NCBI GenBank assembly: GCA_946626795.1
Contig: CAMOUZ010000086.1
Span: 1-5,370, forward strand
Length of the DNA: 5,370 nucleotides
Direction: 5' to 3'
Source of the DNA: an uncultured Clostridia bacterium
Lineage (GTDB): Bacteria; Bacillota; Clostridia; Christensenellales; CAG-1252
The translations under genes and the position numbers were made by a program. The number at the start of each line of letters is the position of its first letter. The stretch's first letter is position 1. A model generated the notes under the pieces. The model was not told the DNA's origin. It was given only the letters and a program-made list of their open reading frames with translations, and did no database searches. This document shows, one piece after another, positions 1 to 4,815 of this stretch.

Positions 1-498
1 GCCGGGATACAGCGCCTCCAGCCGCAGGCAGTCCGCATCACGCGCCGTCTTGGCAAGAATGGACGCCGCCGCGATGGAATAAGACAAAGCGTCTCCCTTG
101 ATGATGGGGCGCGTAGGGACTTTTGCTTTCAATTTTACCGCGTCCACGAGCACGACGTCGGGCGGGATCGCAAGCCCGTCGATGCATGCGTACATCGCCT
201 TTTTCGTGGCTTCAAGGATATTGATCTCGTCGATCACTTTCTCGTCCACCGCCACGATCTTATATGCGATCGCCTTTTCGCGAATGATGTCATAGAGCTT
301 TTCGCGCTTCTTCTCCGAGACTTTTTTACTGTCGTCCACGCCCTCGATGGGATCGTCGAGCGGCATAATGACCGCCGCGGCGACGACGGGACCCGCGAGA
401 GGTCCTCTTCCGGCTTCGTCCATGCCCGCGATAAAATACGCGCCTTTTTCCATCTCTTCTTTTTCAAAACGAAGAGTATCTTTTTCCTCAGTATTCAT
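1..498 (-). CDS. rnhB: Ribonuclease HII, 5' part (runs off the left edge)
   Basis: RNase HII cleaves the RNA strand of RNA-DNA hybrids and nicks at ribonucleotides misincorporated into DNA; it is a cytoplasmic metal-dependent enzyme. The visible 166 residues contain the family hallmarks: MDEAGRG at about 26-32 (catalytic D27, E28, plus the GRG substrate motif), DDSKKVSEKKREKLY at 55-69, INILEATKKAM at 92-102, VDA with the third acidic residue D119, and KGDALSYSIAAASILAKTARD at 134-154 with the fourth, D154. This completes the DEDD set. It reads through YPG at the window edge, so roughly the last third of a typical protein of 200-260 residues is missing. The ATG at 496-498 is preferred because a GGAG lies 7 nt upstream; a later in-frame ATG at residue 16 would still keep the core. 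It overlaps the end of rbgA by 11 nt and is the last gene of the unit visible here. The identification is secure. Confidence 0.96.
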   Translation of the reverse strand, partial: MNTEEKDTLRFEKEEMEKGAYFIAGMDEAGRGPLAGPVVAAAVIMPLDDPIEGVDDSKKVSEKKREKLYDIIREKAIAYKIVAVDEKVIDEINILEATKKAMYACIDGLAIPPDVVLVDAVKLKAKVPTRPIIKGDALSYSIAAASILAKTARDADCLRLEALYPG

Positions 499-1333
499 CG
501 GGCGTCTCCAAAATAATCTTTCCGAGCCTGCATTTTCGGAAATCGTCCAAAAGCGCGATCGCCGCTTTGTCAAGATCGGACTCGCCGCCGCGCAGGATCA
601 AGCCTCTTTTTCTTGCGATCCTTTCAAGAACCAGAATCGAATCTTCCGAAATCTCGATTTGATAACGCTCCATGATTTTTTGCGGAAATTTCCGTAAAAA
701 GAGCTTGACCAATTCCAAGGCGAGCTCCGTCGTATCCACAACTGCATCGCGCACGGATCCGATGAAAGCGAGATGAAGCCCCGCCACCTCGCTCTTCATA
801 CTATGCGAAAGCGTGCCCGGAGTATCCAAGAGCGAGATCCCGTTATCAAGGCGCACCCATTGCTCCCCTTTCGTGACCCCCGGTCGATCTCCCGTCACCG
901 TTCGTTTTCCCTTGCAAAGGGCGTTGATCAATGTGGATTTCCCGGTATTCGGCATGCCGATGACCATCGCTTTTACGGCATAATTTACCCCTTTCGCCCT
1001 GTTTCGTTCGATCTTTTCCTTGTTCAACTCGGAAAGCGCGGAGATCACTTTTCCGCTATCTTTCCCGATCGTGCTCGATACCGCGATCGTCCGCATCCCT
1101 TTCGCCGCAAAAAAAGACTCCCACGCCGCGATGGCGCCGCGTTCCACGAGATCGCTCTTATTGAGGACGTAAAGAACGGGCTTTGCGGATACAAGATTAT
1201 CGAATTCCGGGTTAATGCAAGAATGCGGAGCGCGCGCGTCTAATACATAGATCAGACTGTCCACCCGCTTCAAGCTCTCTTCCATTTGGCGCTTTGCTTT
1301 CGCCATATGTCCCGGAAACCATTGTATGATCAT
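488..1333 (-). CDS. rbgA: Ribosome biogenesis GTPase RbgA (YlqF)
   Basis: RbgA is a circularly permuted GTPase that acts late in assembly of the 50S subunit. At 281 residues the protein is the usual size. It opens with IQWFPGHMAKAKRQM, including His9, proposed as catalytic in this family. The G motifs appear in permuted order: G4 NKSD at 58-61, a G5-like SST at 86-88, G1 GMPNTGKST at 126-134, a G2-region TGDRPGVT at 147-154, and G3 DTPG at 170-173. The C-terminal domain ends with a recognisable KRG...GG...D...LLDDFR...LGKIILETP block. An open frame continues 104 codons upstream, but that part is arginine-rich, lies inside trmD and looks like shadow reading. The start at 1333 gives the canonical N-terminus and follows AAGGA by 6 nt. 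Its ATG overlaps the TGA of trmD (ATGA), implying translational coupling. After G3 it reads TLSHS where Bacillus subtilis RbgA, as I recall it, has ILWPK. Confidence 0.96.
   Translation of the reverse strand: MIIQWFPGHMAKAKRQMEESLKRVDSLIYVLDARAPHSCINPEFDNLVSAKPVLYVLNKSDLVERGAIAAWESFFAAKGMRTIAVSSTIGKDSGKVISALSELNKEKIERNRAKGVNYAVKAMVIGMPNTGKSTLINALCKGKRTVTGDRPGVTKGEQWVRLDNGISLLDTPGTLSHSMKSEVAGLHLAFIGSVRDAVVDTTELALELVKLFLRKFPQKIMERYQIEISEDSILVLERIARKRGLILRGGESDLDKAAIALLDDFRKCRLGKIILETPDEY
506..509 (-). promoter_or_regulatory. Ribosome binding site of rnhB
   Basis: GGAG on the minus strand, 7 nt before the ATG at 498 and inside the 3' end of rbgA. It supports this start over the internal ATG at residue 16. 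Confidence 0.6.
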
Positions 1334-2010
1334 TCCTTTTCCTTTTTCAAAAGATCGGGACGCAGTTTTTTCGTCAGTTCGAGCTGACGCTCCCGACGCC
1401 ATTTCGCCACTTCGGCATGATTTCCCGACACCAAGACGTCGGGGACGCGCAAGCCGCGAAATTCTTGCGGGCGAGTATATTGCGGATATTCGAGAAGTCC
1501 CGCCGCGAAAGATTCTTCCTCTGTGCTTTCTTCGCTTCCGAGCACGCCTTCCACATAACGCGCGATGGCATTGATGGTCACCATGCAAGGGAGATCCCCG
1601 CTCGTAAGAACGTAATCTCCGATGGAAAGCTCCTCGTCGATACAAAGATCGATGACCCTTTGATCGACACCTTCATAGCTCCCGCAAAGGAAGAGCAATT
1701 CCTCCTCCTTAGACAGCGAAAGCACCTTTTTCTGCGAGAGCGTCTCCCCTTTCGGCGAAAGATATATTCTTTTCGCTTTATGCTCGGGATCCGCCGCTTG
1801 GACGCAGTCATAGATGGGCTGAGGGGTCATCAACATACCCGCGCCTCCTCCGAAGGGATAATCATCGCATTTTTTATGCTTATCTTCGGAAAAATCGCGG
1901 ATATTATAAATCTCCATAGAGAATTTCTCGGCGTCCAGCGCCTTTTGCAAGATACCCACCATCAAGCCTTGATAAGCTTTGGGGAAAAGGGTCAAAACTT
2001 TAATCTTCAT
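1330..2010 (-). CDS. trmD: tRNA (guanine-N1-)-methyltransferase TrmD
   Basis: TrmD is a SPOUT-family enzyme that uses S-adenosylmethionine to methylate N1 of G37 next to the tRNA anticodon, which prevents +1 frameshifting. The 226-residue protein begins MKIKVLTLFP and carries FGGGAGML at 53-60, SPKGETLSQK at 85-94, the knot segments LCGSYEGVDQRV at 108-119 and SIGDYVLTSGDLP at 129-141, then YPQYTRP at 175-181 and VPDVLVSGNH at 189-198. The last segment includes the aspartate corresponding to the catalytic Asp169 of characterised enzymes. Two knot positions differ from the usual pattern: Ser111 where Arg or His is common in CG-x-YEG, and TSGD where TGGE or SGGE is usual. The frame opens at 2028, but the ATG at 2010 gives the canonical N-terminus with a good upstream GAGGTGG. 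It overlaps rimM by 11 nt and rbgA by 4 nt. No rplS follows it, unlike the common order. Confidence 0.96.
   Translation of the reverse strand: MKIKVLTLFPKAYQGLMVGILQKALDAEKFSMEIYNIRDFSEDKHKKCDDYPFGGGAGMLMTPQPIYDCVQAADPEHKAKRIYLSPKGETLSQKKVLSLSKEEELLFLCGSYEGVDQRVIDLCIDEELSIGDYVLTSGDLPCMVTINAIARYVEGVLGSEESTEEESFAAGLLEYPQYTRPQEFRGLRVPDVLVSGNHAEVAKWRRERQLELTKKLRPDLLKKEKE
1340..1344 (-). promoter_or_regulatory. Ribosome binding site of rbgA
   Basis: AAGGA on the minus strand, 6 nt before the ATG at 1333 and embedded in the last codons of trmD. Together with the conserved N-terminus it fixes the rbgA start at 1333 and argues against the long upstream extension. Confidence 0.6.
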
Positions 2011-2500
2011 AGACCGCCACCTCGCCAAAGGCTTTCTCCTCGAAAGTCACGGTTTTCGCCGCGAGATCCGCTTGCATTTGCAGTTTTTTAAGAAAAGGAA
2101 GCATGATCGTCACGTCTTTTCCCTTGATCTCGATGACATCCGCCGTACGGCCGCCTTTATAAATCTCCGAGATCGACCCGATCTCTTTTTCTCCGACGAA
2201 GACGCGCAAGCCGACCAAGTCATCTATAAAATATTCATTTTCCTTCAACCCTTCCGCTTCCGTCCGATCGACATATATGATCTTCCCGCGAAGAAGCTCC
2301 GCGTCGTCTCGATTCATTACACCCTGTATGGAGAGGATCACGACGTCTCCCGCTTTACGCGCGGAGATCTTACACTTGATATCCTCCAAATAAGCGTTTT
2401 TTATGCGGCAAAAAAGTTCGGGACTATCCAACAGAACGGATGCCCGAACTTCGCCTTTTATGCCGTGTGGTTTAGTTATTTTCGCTACTGCCAGCCTCAT
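2000..2500 (-). CDS. rimM: 16S rRNA processing / 30S maturation factor RimM
   Basis: RimM binds ribosomal protein S19 and the head of the 30S subunit and assists 16S rRNA maturation. With this start the protein has 166 residues, close to the usual 165-175. The N-terminal RimM barrel shows VAKITKPHGIKGEVRA at 5-20 and a NRDDAELLRGKIIYV segment at 63-77. The C-terminal PRC-barrel begins at ENEYFIDDLVGLRV (87-100), with the family's LPF..LQMQADL..KTV ending. The frame extends to an ATG at 2524, adding MTWRSERP, which has no family resemblance that I recognise. I prefer 2500, although neither start has a strong ribosome binding site (only a poorly placed GAGAG or GGAG for 2500). Initiation probably depends on ribosomes finishing khpA, which it overlaps by 29 nt. 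The 3' end overlaps trmD by 11 nt. rimM next to trmD and downstream of rpsP is the standard bacterial arrangement. Confidence 0.94.
   Translation of the reverse strand: MRLAVAKITKPHGIKGEVRASVLLDSPELFCRIKNAYLEDIKCKISARKAGDVVILSIQGVMNRDDAELLRGKIIYVDRTEAEGLKENEYFIDDLVGLRVFVGEKEIGSISEIYKGGRTADVIEIKGKDVTIMLPFLKKLQMQADLAAKTVTFEEKAFGEVAVYED
2017..2023 (-). promoter_or_regulatory. Ribosome binding site of trmD
   Basis: GAGGTGG on the minus strand, 6 nt before the ATG at 2010 and inside the 3' end of rimM. It decides the trmD start in favour of 2010 over the in-frame ATG at 2028. Confidence 0.65.
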
Positions 2501-2723
2501 CGGTCTCTCTGATCTCCACGTCATAACGCTTATTCCGTTTGGAAGCGGCGGCTTTGACGATGAGACGGATCGCTTTCGCCGTTTTACCGCCGCGACCGAT
2601 CACTCTGCCGATGTCTTCGGGCGAGAGCGTGATCGTGATGAGACGATCCTCTTCGCTGACGGTAACGGTGAAATCGGAATTCCCCGTCAAGGACTCAACG
2701 ATATATTCTACGAGCTCTTGCAT
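2472..2723 (-). CDS. khpA: KH-domain RNA-binding protein KhpA (YlqC family)
   Basis: KhpA is a small cytoplasmic RNA-binding protein consisting of one KH domain. In Gram-positive bacteria it pairs with KhpB (Jag/EloR) and affects cell elongation and small-RNA biology. The 83-residue length is typical of the YlqC family. The start MQELVEYIVESLTGN is characteristic, and the KH signature is IGRVIGRGGKTAKAIR at 38-53 with the GxxG loop G43-R-G-G46. The last dozen residues are acidic and polar (ETDEAGSSENN) and probably disordered. An AAGGGTG formed by the last codons of rpsP serves as ribosome binding site; the ATG lies 2 nt past the rpsP stop. In Bacillus subtilis a further gene, ylqD, lies between this gene and rimM; it is absent here. 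The family assignment is secure, while the physiological role is inferred from relatives. Confidence 0.94.
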   Translation of the reverse strand: MQELVEYIVESLTGNSDFTVTVSEEDRLITITLSPEDIGRVIGRGGKTAKAIRLIVKAAASKRNKRYDVEIRETDEAGSSENN

Positions 2724-2725
2724 GT

Positions 2726-2980
2726 TTATTCACCCTTCTCTTCGAAGACGCCGGCTTTCTTCAAGATCACTCTGACGGTGTCGGTGGGCTGTGCTCCGTT
2801 CGAGATCCACTTCTTCGCGAGATCCACATCGACTTTGATGGTCTCGGGATTGGTCATGGGATCAAAATATCCGACCTGCTCGATGTACATACCATCTCTT
2901 GCCTTTCTGCTGTCCACCGCAACGATACGATAGCAGGGCTTGCCCTTCGCGCCGATTCTTGTAAGTCTGAGTTTAACCAT
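2726..2980 (-). CDS. rpsP: 30S ribosomal protein S16
   Basis: S16 binds 16S rRNA in the body of the 30S subunit and is needed for its assembly. The 84-residue protein is full length for the family. It shows the signature VKLRLTRIGAKGKPCYRIVA at 2-21, then DSRKARDGMYIEQVGYFDP at 23-41 and the C-terminal NGAQPTDTVRVILKKAGV at 61-78. Cys16 stands where Phe or Ser is more common in the PxYRIV motif; this looks like ordinary variation. A strong GGAGGT sits 9 nt upstream of the ATG, as expected for a highly expressed ribosomal protein. It lies 40 nt after ffh, the longest gap in the unit, and 2 nt before khpA. The gap is AT-rich but holds no convincing promoter, so it is probably read from the ylxM promoter, although a weak internal start cannot be excluded. 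Confidence 0.98.
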   Translation of the reverse strand: MVKLRLTRIGAKGKPCYRIVAVDSRKARDGMYIEQVGYFDPMTNPETIKVDVDLAKKWISNGAQPTDTVRVILKKAGVFEEKGE

Positions 2981-2989
2981 TTTCTTTAT

Positions 2990-2995
2990 ACCTCC
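2990..2995 (-). promoter_or_regulatory. Ribosome binding site of rpsP
   Basis: GGAGGT on the minus strand, 9 nt before the rpsP ATG, in the 40-nt ffh-rpsP gap. It is the best-formed free-standing site in the window, consistent with the need for high S16 output. Confidence 0.75.
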
Positions 2996-3020
2996 GTAAG
3001 TATATTCGTTTTTGTATTTA

Positions 3021-4340
3021 TCAGAAAGGGAATCCCCCTCTTCTTCCGTTCCTCATACGCTTCATCATCTCTCTTGACGCTTCAAACTGCTTCAAAAGAG
3101 AATTCACGTCTTGTAATTCCGTCCCGCTTCCCGCAGCGATACGCTTCTTTCTGCTCGCTTTGATGATGTCGGGGTGATTTCTCTCCTCCTCCGTCATAGA
3201 CTGGATAATAGCTTTGGTCCGCGCGAGACGACCTTCGTCCACGTTGAGATCCTGCCCACCGAGCTTGGAAGCGAGCCCCGGGATCATGCTCACCATTTGC
3301 GTGAGACTTCCCATGCTCTTCATCTTATCCATCTGAATAAGATAATCGGACAAGGTGAAGCTCTGCTCGCGGAATTTCTTTTCGAGGGCTTTCGCCTCCT
3401 CCTCCGTATACGCCGATTGCGCCTTTTCGATAAGAGTCAAGACGTCACCCATGCCGAGGATCCTCGACGCCATCCTCTCGGGATGGAAAGGCTCGATATC
3501 CCCCATCTTCTCACCCGTACCGCAGAAACGAACGCTTTTTCCCGTCACTGCTTTGATGGAGAGCGCGGCGCCGCCTCTCGTATCACCGTCGAGCTTGGTC
3601 AAGATCACGCCCGTGATATCCAAAAGCTCGTTGAATTTCTCCGCGACGTTCACGGCGTCTTGTCCCGTCATGGAATCCACCACGAGGAGGATCTCATGCG
3701 GCTTCAAGAAGGCTTTGAGCTCTTTCAGCTCGTCCATCAATGCTTCATCGATATGGAGCCTGCCAGCCGTATCCACGATGAGGGTGTCATAGCCATTCTT
3801 TGAGGCAAGATCAAGGGCGTGCTTCACGATCTTCAAGGGGGGGATCTGTCCTTTTTCGATGACGGGAACGCCTGCCTTCTCACCTACTTTTTGAAGCTGC
3901 AAGATCGCCGCCGGACGATAAATATCGCAAGCTACGAGGGCGGGCGACTTCCCGCTCTTTTTCAGCATGGCGCCGAGTTTGCCGCACATTGTGGTTTTAC
4001 CGCTGCCTTGTAAGCCGCACATCAAAATGATTGTGGGGGGCTTATCCGCCACAACGAGTTTTGTATGCGCGCCTCCGAGGAGCTCGATGAGCTCTTCATT
4101 CACGATCTTAATGACTTGTTGCGTGGGAGTGAGGCTCTTTAAAACTTCTTCGCCGATCGCTTTCTCCGTAACGGAGGCGATAAAATTCTTAGCAACGGTG
4201 AAATTTACATCTGCTTCCAAAAGCGCGACGCGCACTTCACGCATAGCCTGCTTGATTTCGAGCTCGGTCAATGCGCCTTTATTTTTCAGTTTGGAAAAAA
4301 TGTGATTCAGCCTCGTACCGAGTCCTTCAAACGCTCCCAT
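3021..4340 (-). CDS. ffh: Signal recognition particle protein Ffh (SRP54)
   Basis: Ffh binds the 4.5S/scRNA and hydrophobic signal sequences of nascent proteins and delivers ribosomes to FtsY at the membrane. The 439 residues match the normal length. The N domain covers about 1-95 (ALLEADVNFTVAK at 39-51). The G domain follows, with G1 GLQGSGKTT at 109-117, G2 DIYRPAAILQL at 139-149, G3 DTAGR at 190-194, MTGQDAVNVAEKFN at 224-237, G4 TKLDGDTRGGAALS at 248-261 and the G5-region GTGEKMGDIEPF at 274-285. The methionine-rich M domain has FTLSDYLIQMDKMKSMG at 328-344, MIPGL at 352-356 and the RNA-binding RIAAGSGT at 400-407, ending in a basic GRRGGFPF tail. The start directly abuts the ylxM stop, and its GGAGGG lies in the last ylxM codons. 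Co-transcription with ylxM is the usual Gram-positive arrangement. Nothing appears damaged. Confidence 0.98.
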   Translation of the reverse strand: MGAFEGLGTRLNHIFSKLKNKGALTELEIKQAMREVRVALLEADVNFTVAKNFIASVTEKAIGEEVLKSLTPTQQVIKIVNEELIELLGGAHTKLVVADKPPTIILMCGLQGSGKTTMCGKLGAMLKKSGKSPALVACDIYRPAAILQLQKVGEKAGVPVIEKGQIPPLKIVKHALDLASKNGYDTLIVDTAGRLHIDEALMDELKELKAFLKPHEILLVVDSMTGQDAVNVAEKFNELLDITGVILTKLDGDTRGGAALSIKAVTGKSVRFCGTGEKMGDIEPFHPERMASRILGMGDVLTLIEKAQSAYTEEEAKALEKKFREQSFTLSDYLIQMDKMKSMGSLTQMVSMIPGLASKLGGQDLNVDEGRLARTKAIIQSMTEEERNHPDIIKASRKKRIAAGSGTELQDVNSLLKQFEASREMMKRMRNGRRGGFPF

Positions 4341-4652
4341 TTATCCCTCCAAAATAGCATACAAGCCTTTCAGCTTCTCCCGCTCCGCCTCGGAAAGCGC
4401 ATCCAAAGCGGCGGTCAAATCGCGTTTCAACGCGATCTTTTTCACCTTTTCTTCGTAATTTTGCAAGGTGCTTACAGCATGGCGAACGGCGTCTCGAACG
4501 GCTTGACGGGTCACACCGAATTCCTCCGCCACTTCGAGGAGAGACATATCGAGCTCCGTATACATGCGAAGCATCTCTCTCTGCTTCTCGGTCAATAACT
4601 CGCCGTATTCCGTTAAAAGCGACGCGATCTCGACGCGATCTTTCAGCTCCAT
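4341..4652 (-). CDS. ylxM: YlxM/p13-family helix-turn-helix protein, putative SRP-associated regulator
   Basis: YlxM-family proteins are small DNA-binding-like proteins encoded just before ffh in Gram-positive bacteria. They resemble region 4 of sigma factors and have been proposed to regulate or modulate the SRP pathway. The 103 residues include LTEYGELLTEKQREMLRMY at 13-31 and the helix-turn-helix SLLEVAEEFGVTRQAVRDAVRHAV at 37-60, followed by a conserved LQNYEEKV at 63-70. The remaining 33 residues are predicted to be helical and charged. It is the first gene of the transcription unit, about 25 nt downstream of the inferred start, with AGGTG 5 nt before the ATG. Being first in the unit and bearing a helix-turn-helix, it could regulate its own promoter, but that is a guess. 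Family assignment is firm; molecular function is not established by sequence. Confidence 0.92.
   Translation of the reverse strand: MELKDRVEIASLLTEYGELLTEKQREMLRMYTELDMSLLEVAEEFGVTRQAVRDAVRHAVSTLQNYEEKVKKIALKRDLTAALDALSEAEREKLKGLYAILEG
4345..4350 (-). promoter_or_regulatory. Ribosome binding site of ffh
   Basis: GGAGGG on the minus strand, 4 nt before the ffh ATG and overlapping the last codons of ylxM (..GAG GGA TAA). The site being inside ylxM suggests that termination on ylxM and initiation on ffh are coupled. Confidence 0.65.
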
Positions 4653-4664
4653 CCTCTCACCTAT

Positions 4665-4680
4665 AAAGTAAAATTACTTT
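4665..4680 (-). repeat. Inverted repeat at the inferred transcription start of ylxM
   Basis: On the minus strand the sequence reads AAAGTAATTTTACTTT: 7-bp perfect arms around a TT, or as RNA a 6-bp stem with an AUUU loop. It begins 4 nt after the -10 hexamer, so the inferred transcript starts at or just inside its first arm. It may be an operator or a 5'-end hairpin that protects the mRNA. It is short and AT-rich, so chance is possible. Confidence 0.45.
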
Positions 4681-4684
4681 ACAC

Positions 4685-4713
4685 AGTATAATGCATTCCG
4701 CACATCCTGTCAA
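4685..4713 (-). promoter_or_regulatory. Sigma-A-type promoter of the ylxM-ffh-rpsP-khpA-rimM-trmD-rbgA-rnhB unit
   Basis: On the minus strand there is a perfect -35 TTGACA (4708-4713), a 17-bp spacer and a -10 TATACT (4685-4690), which matches the TATAAT consensus at 5 of 6 positions. Transcription should start near 4677-4679, leaving a leader of about 25-27 nt before the ylxM ATG at 4652. It lies between the ftsY terminator and ylxM, exactly where a promoter for the downstream genes is needed. This is the only clear promoter in the window. Confidence 0.85.
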
Positions 4714-4729
4714 GCATTTTTACTTGACA
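4708..4729. repeat. Inverted repeat overlapping the -35 element
   Basis: Two perfect 7-bp arms, TGTCAAG (4708-4714) and CTTGACA (4723-4729), are separated by 8 bp. The promoter-proximal arm contains the whole -35 hexamer. The distal arm belongs to the 9-bp odd palindrome CTTGACAAG (4723-4731). The layout is compatible with an operator, but no known regulator motif is recognised and part of the symmetry comes from the -35 itself. Confidence 0.4.
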
Positions 4730-4746
4730 AGCCCGTTTTTATTCCT

Positions 4747-4804
4747 AAAAAAATAAAAAACGCCCGAATACAGCTCGAGCGAATCTATCCGAAATCGGCG
4801 TTTT
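4747..4804 (-). terminator. Rho-independent terminator of ftsY
   Basis: On the minus strand AAAACGCCGA (4795-4804) pairs with TCGGGCGTTTT (4757-4767), giving a 10-bp stem with one bulged G and a loop of about 27 nt. It is followed by a tract of six T, one A and seven T ending at 4747. It begins 11 nt after the ftsY stop, so it ends the ftsY transcript before the ylxM promoter. The large loop makes the hairpin less ideal than usual, but the T tract is strong. Confidence 0.75.
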
Positions 4805-4815
4805 GACGATCGATC

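Noticed and set aside
234..467. 77-codon minus-strand open frame in the rnhB region
   Set aside because: It is in a different frame from RNase HII, whose catalytic motifs run through the same stretch, and is composed mostly of Arg, Lys and Ser.
773..1243. 156-codon plus-strand open frame inside rbgA
   Set aside because: It is antisense to the conserved GTPase domain and its Arg/His/Pro-rich composition looks like shadow reading.
1334..1645. 104-codon N-terminal extension of rbgA
   Set aside because: It is Arg/Gly/Ser-rich, overlaps trmD in another frame and precedes the canonical MIIQWFPGHM start, which has its own ribosome binding site.
1417..2933. Three long plus-strand open frames (1417-2091, 1979-2512, 2403-2933) antisense to trmD, rimM, khpA and rpsP
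   Set aside because: All cross gene boundaries of clearly identified minus-strand genes and show no recognisable domain; they are shadows.
2985..3020. Possible internal promoter ahead of rpsP (TATACT in the ffh-rpsP gap)
   Set aside because: The -10-like hexamer has no matching -35 at 16-18 nt upstream, and the AT-rich gap makes such a match likely by chance.
3174..3803. 209-codon open frame on the plus strand inside ffh
   Set aside because: It lies wholly antisense to an unmistakable ffh, is rich in His, Arg and Leu and has no family resemblance. It arises from codon bias of the real gene.
4724..4751. Possible plus-strand promoter with TTGACA at 4724-4729
   Set aside because: There is no acceptable -10 at the right distance (only an A-rich run), and it would drive only antisense transcription into the ftsY terminator and coding region.
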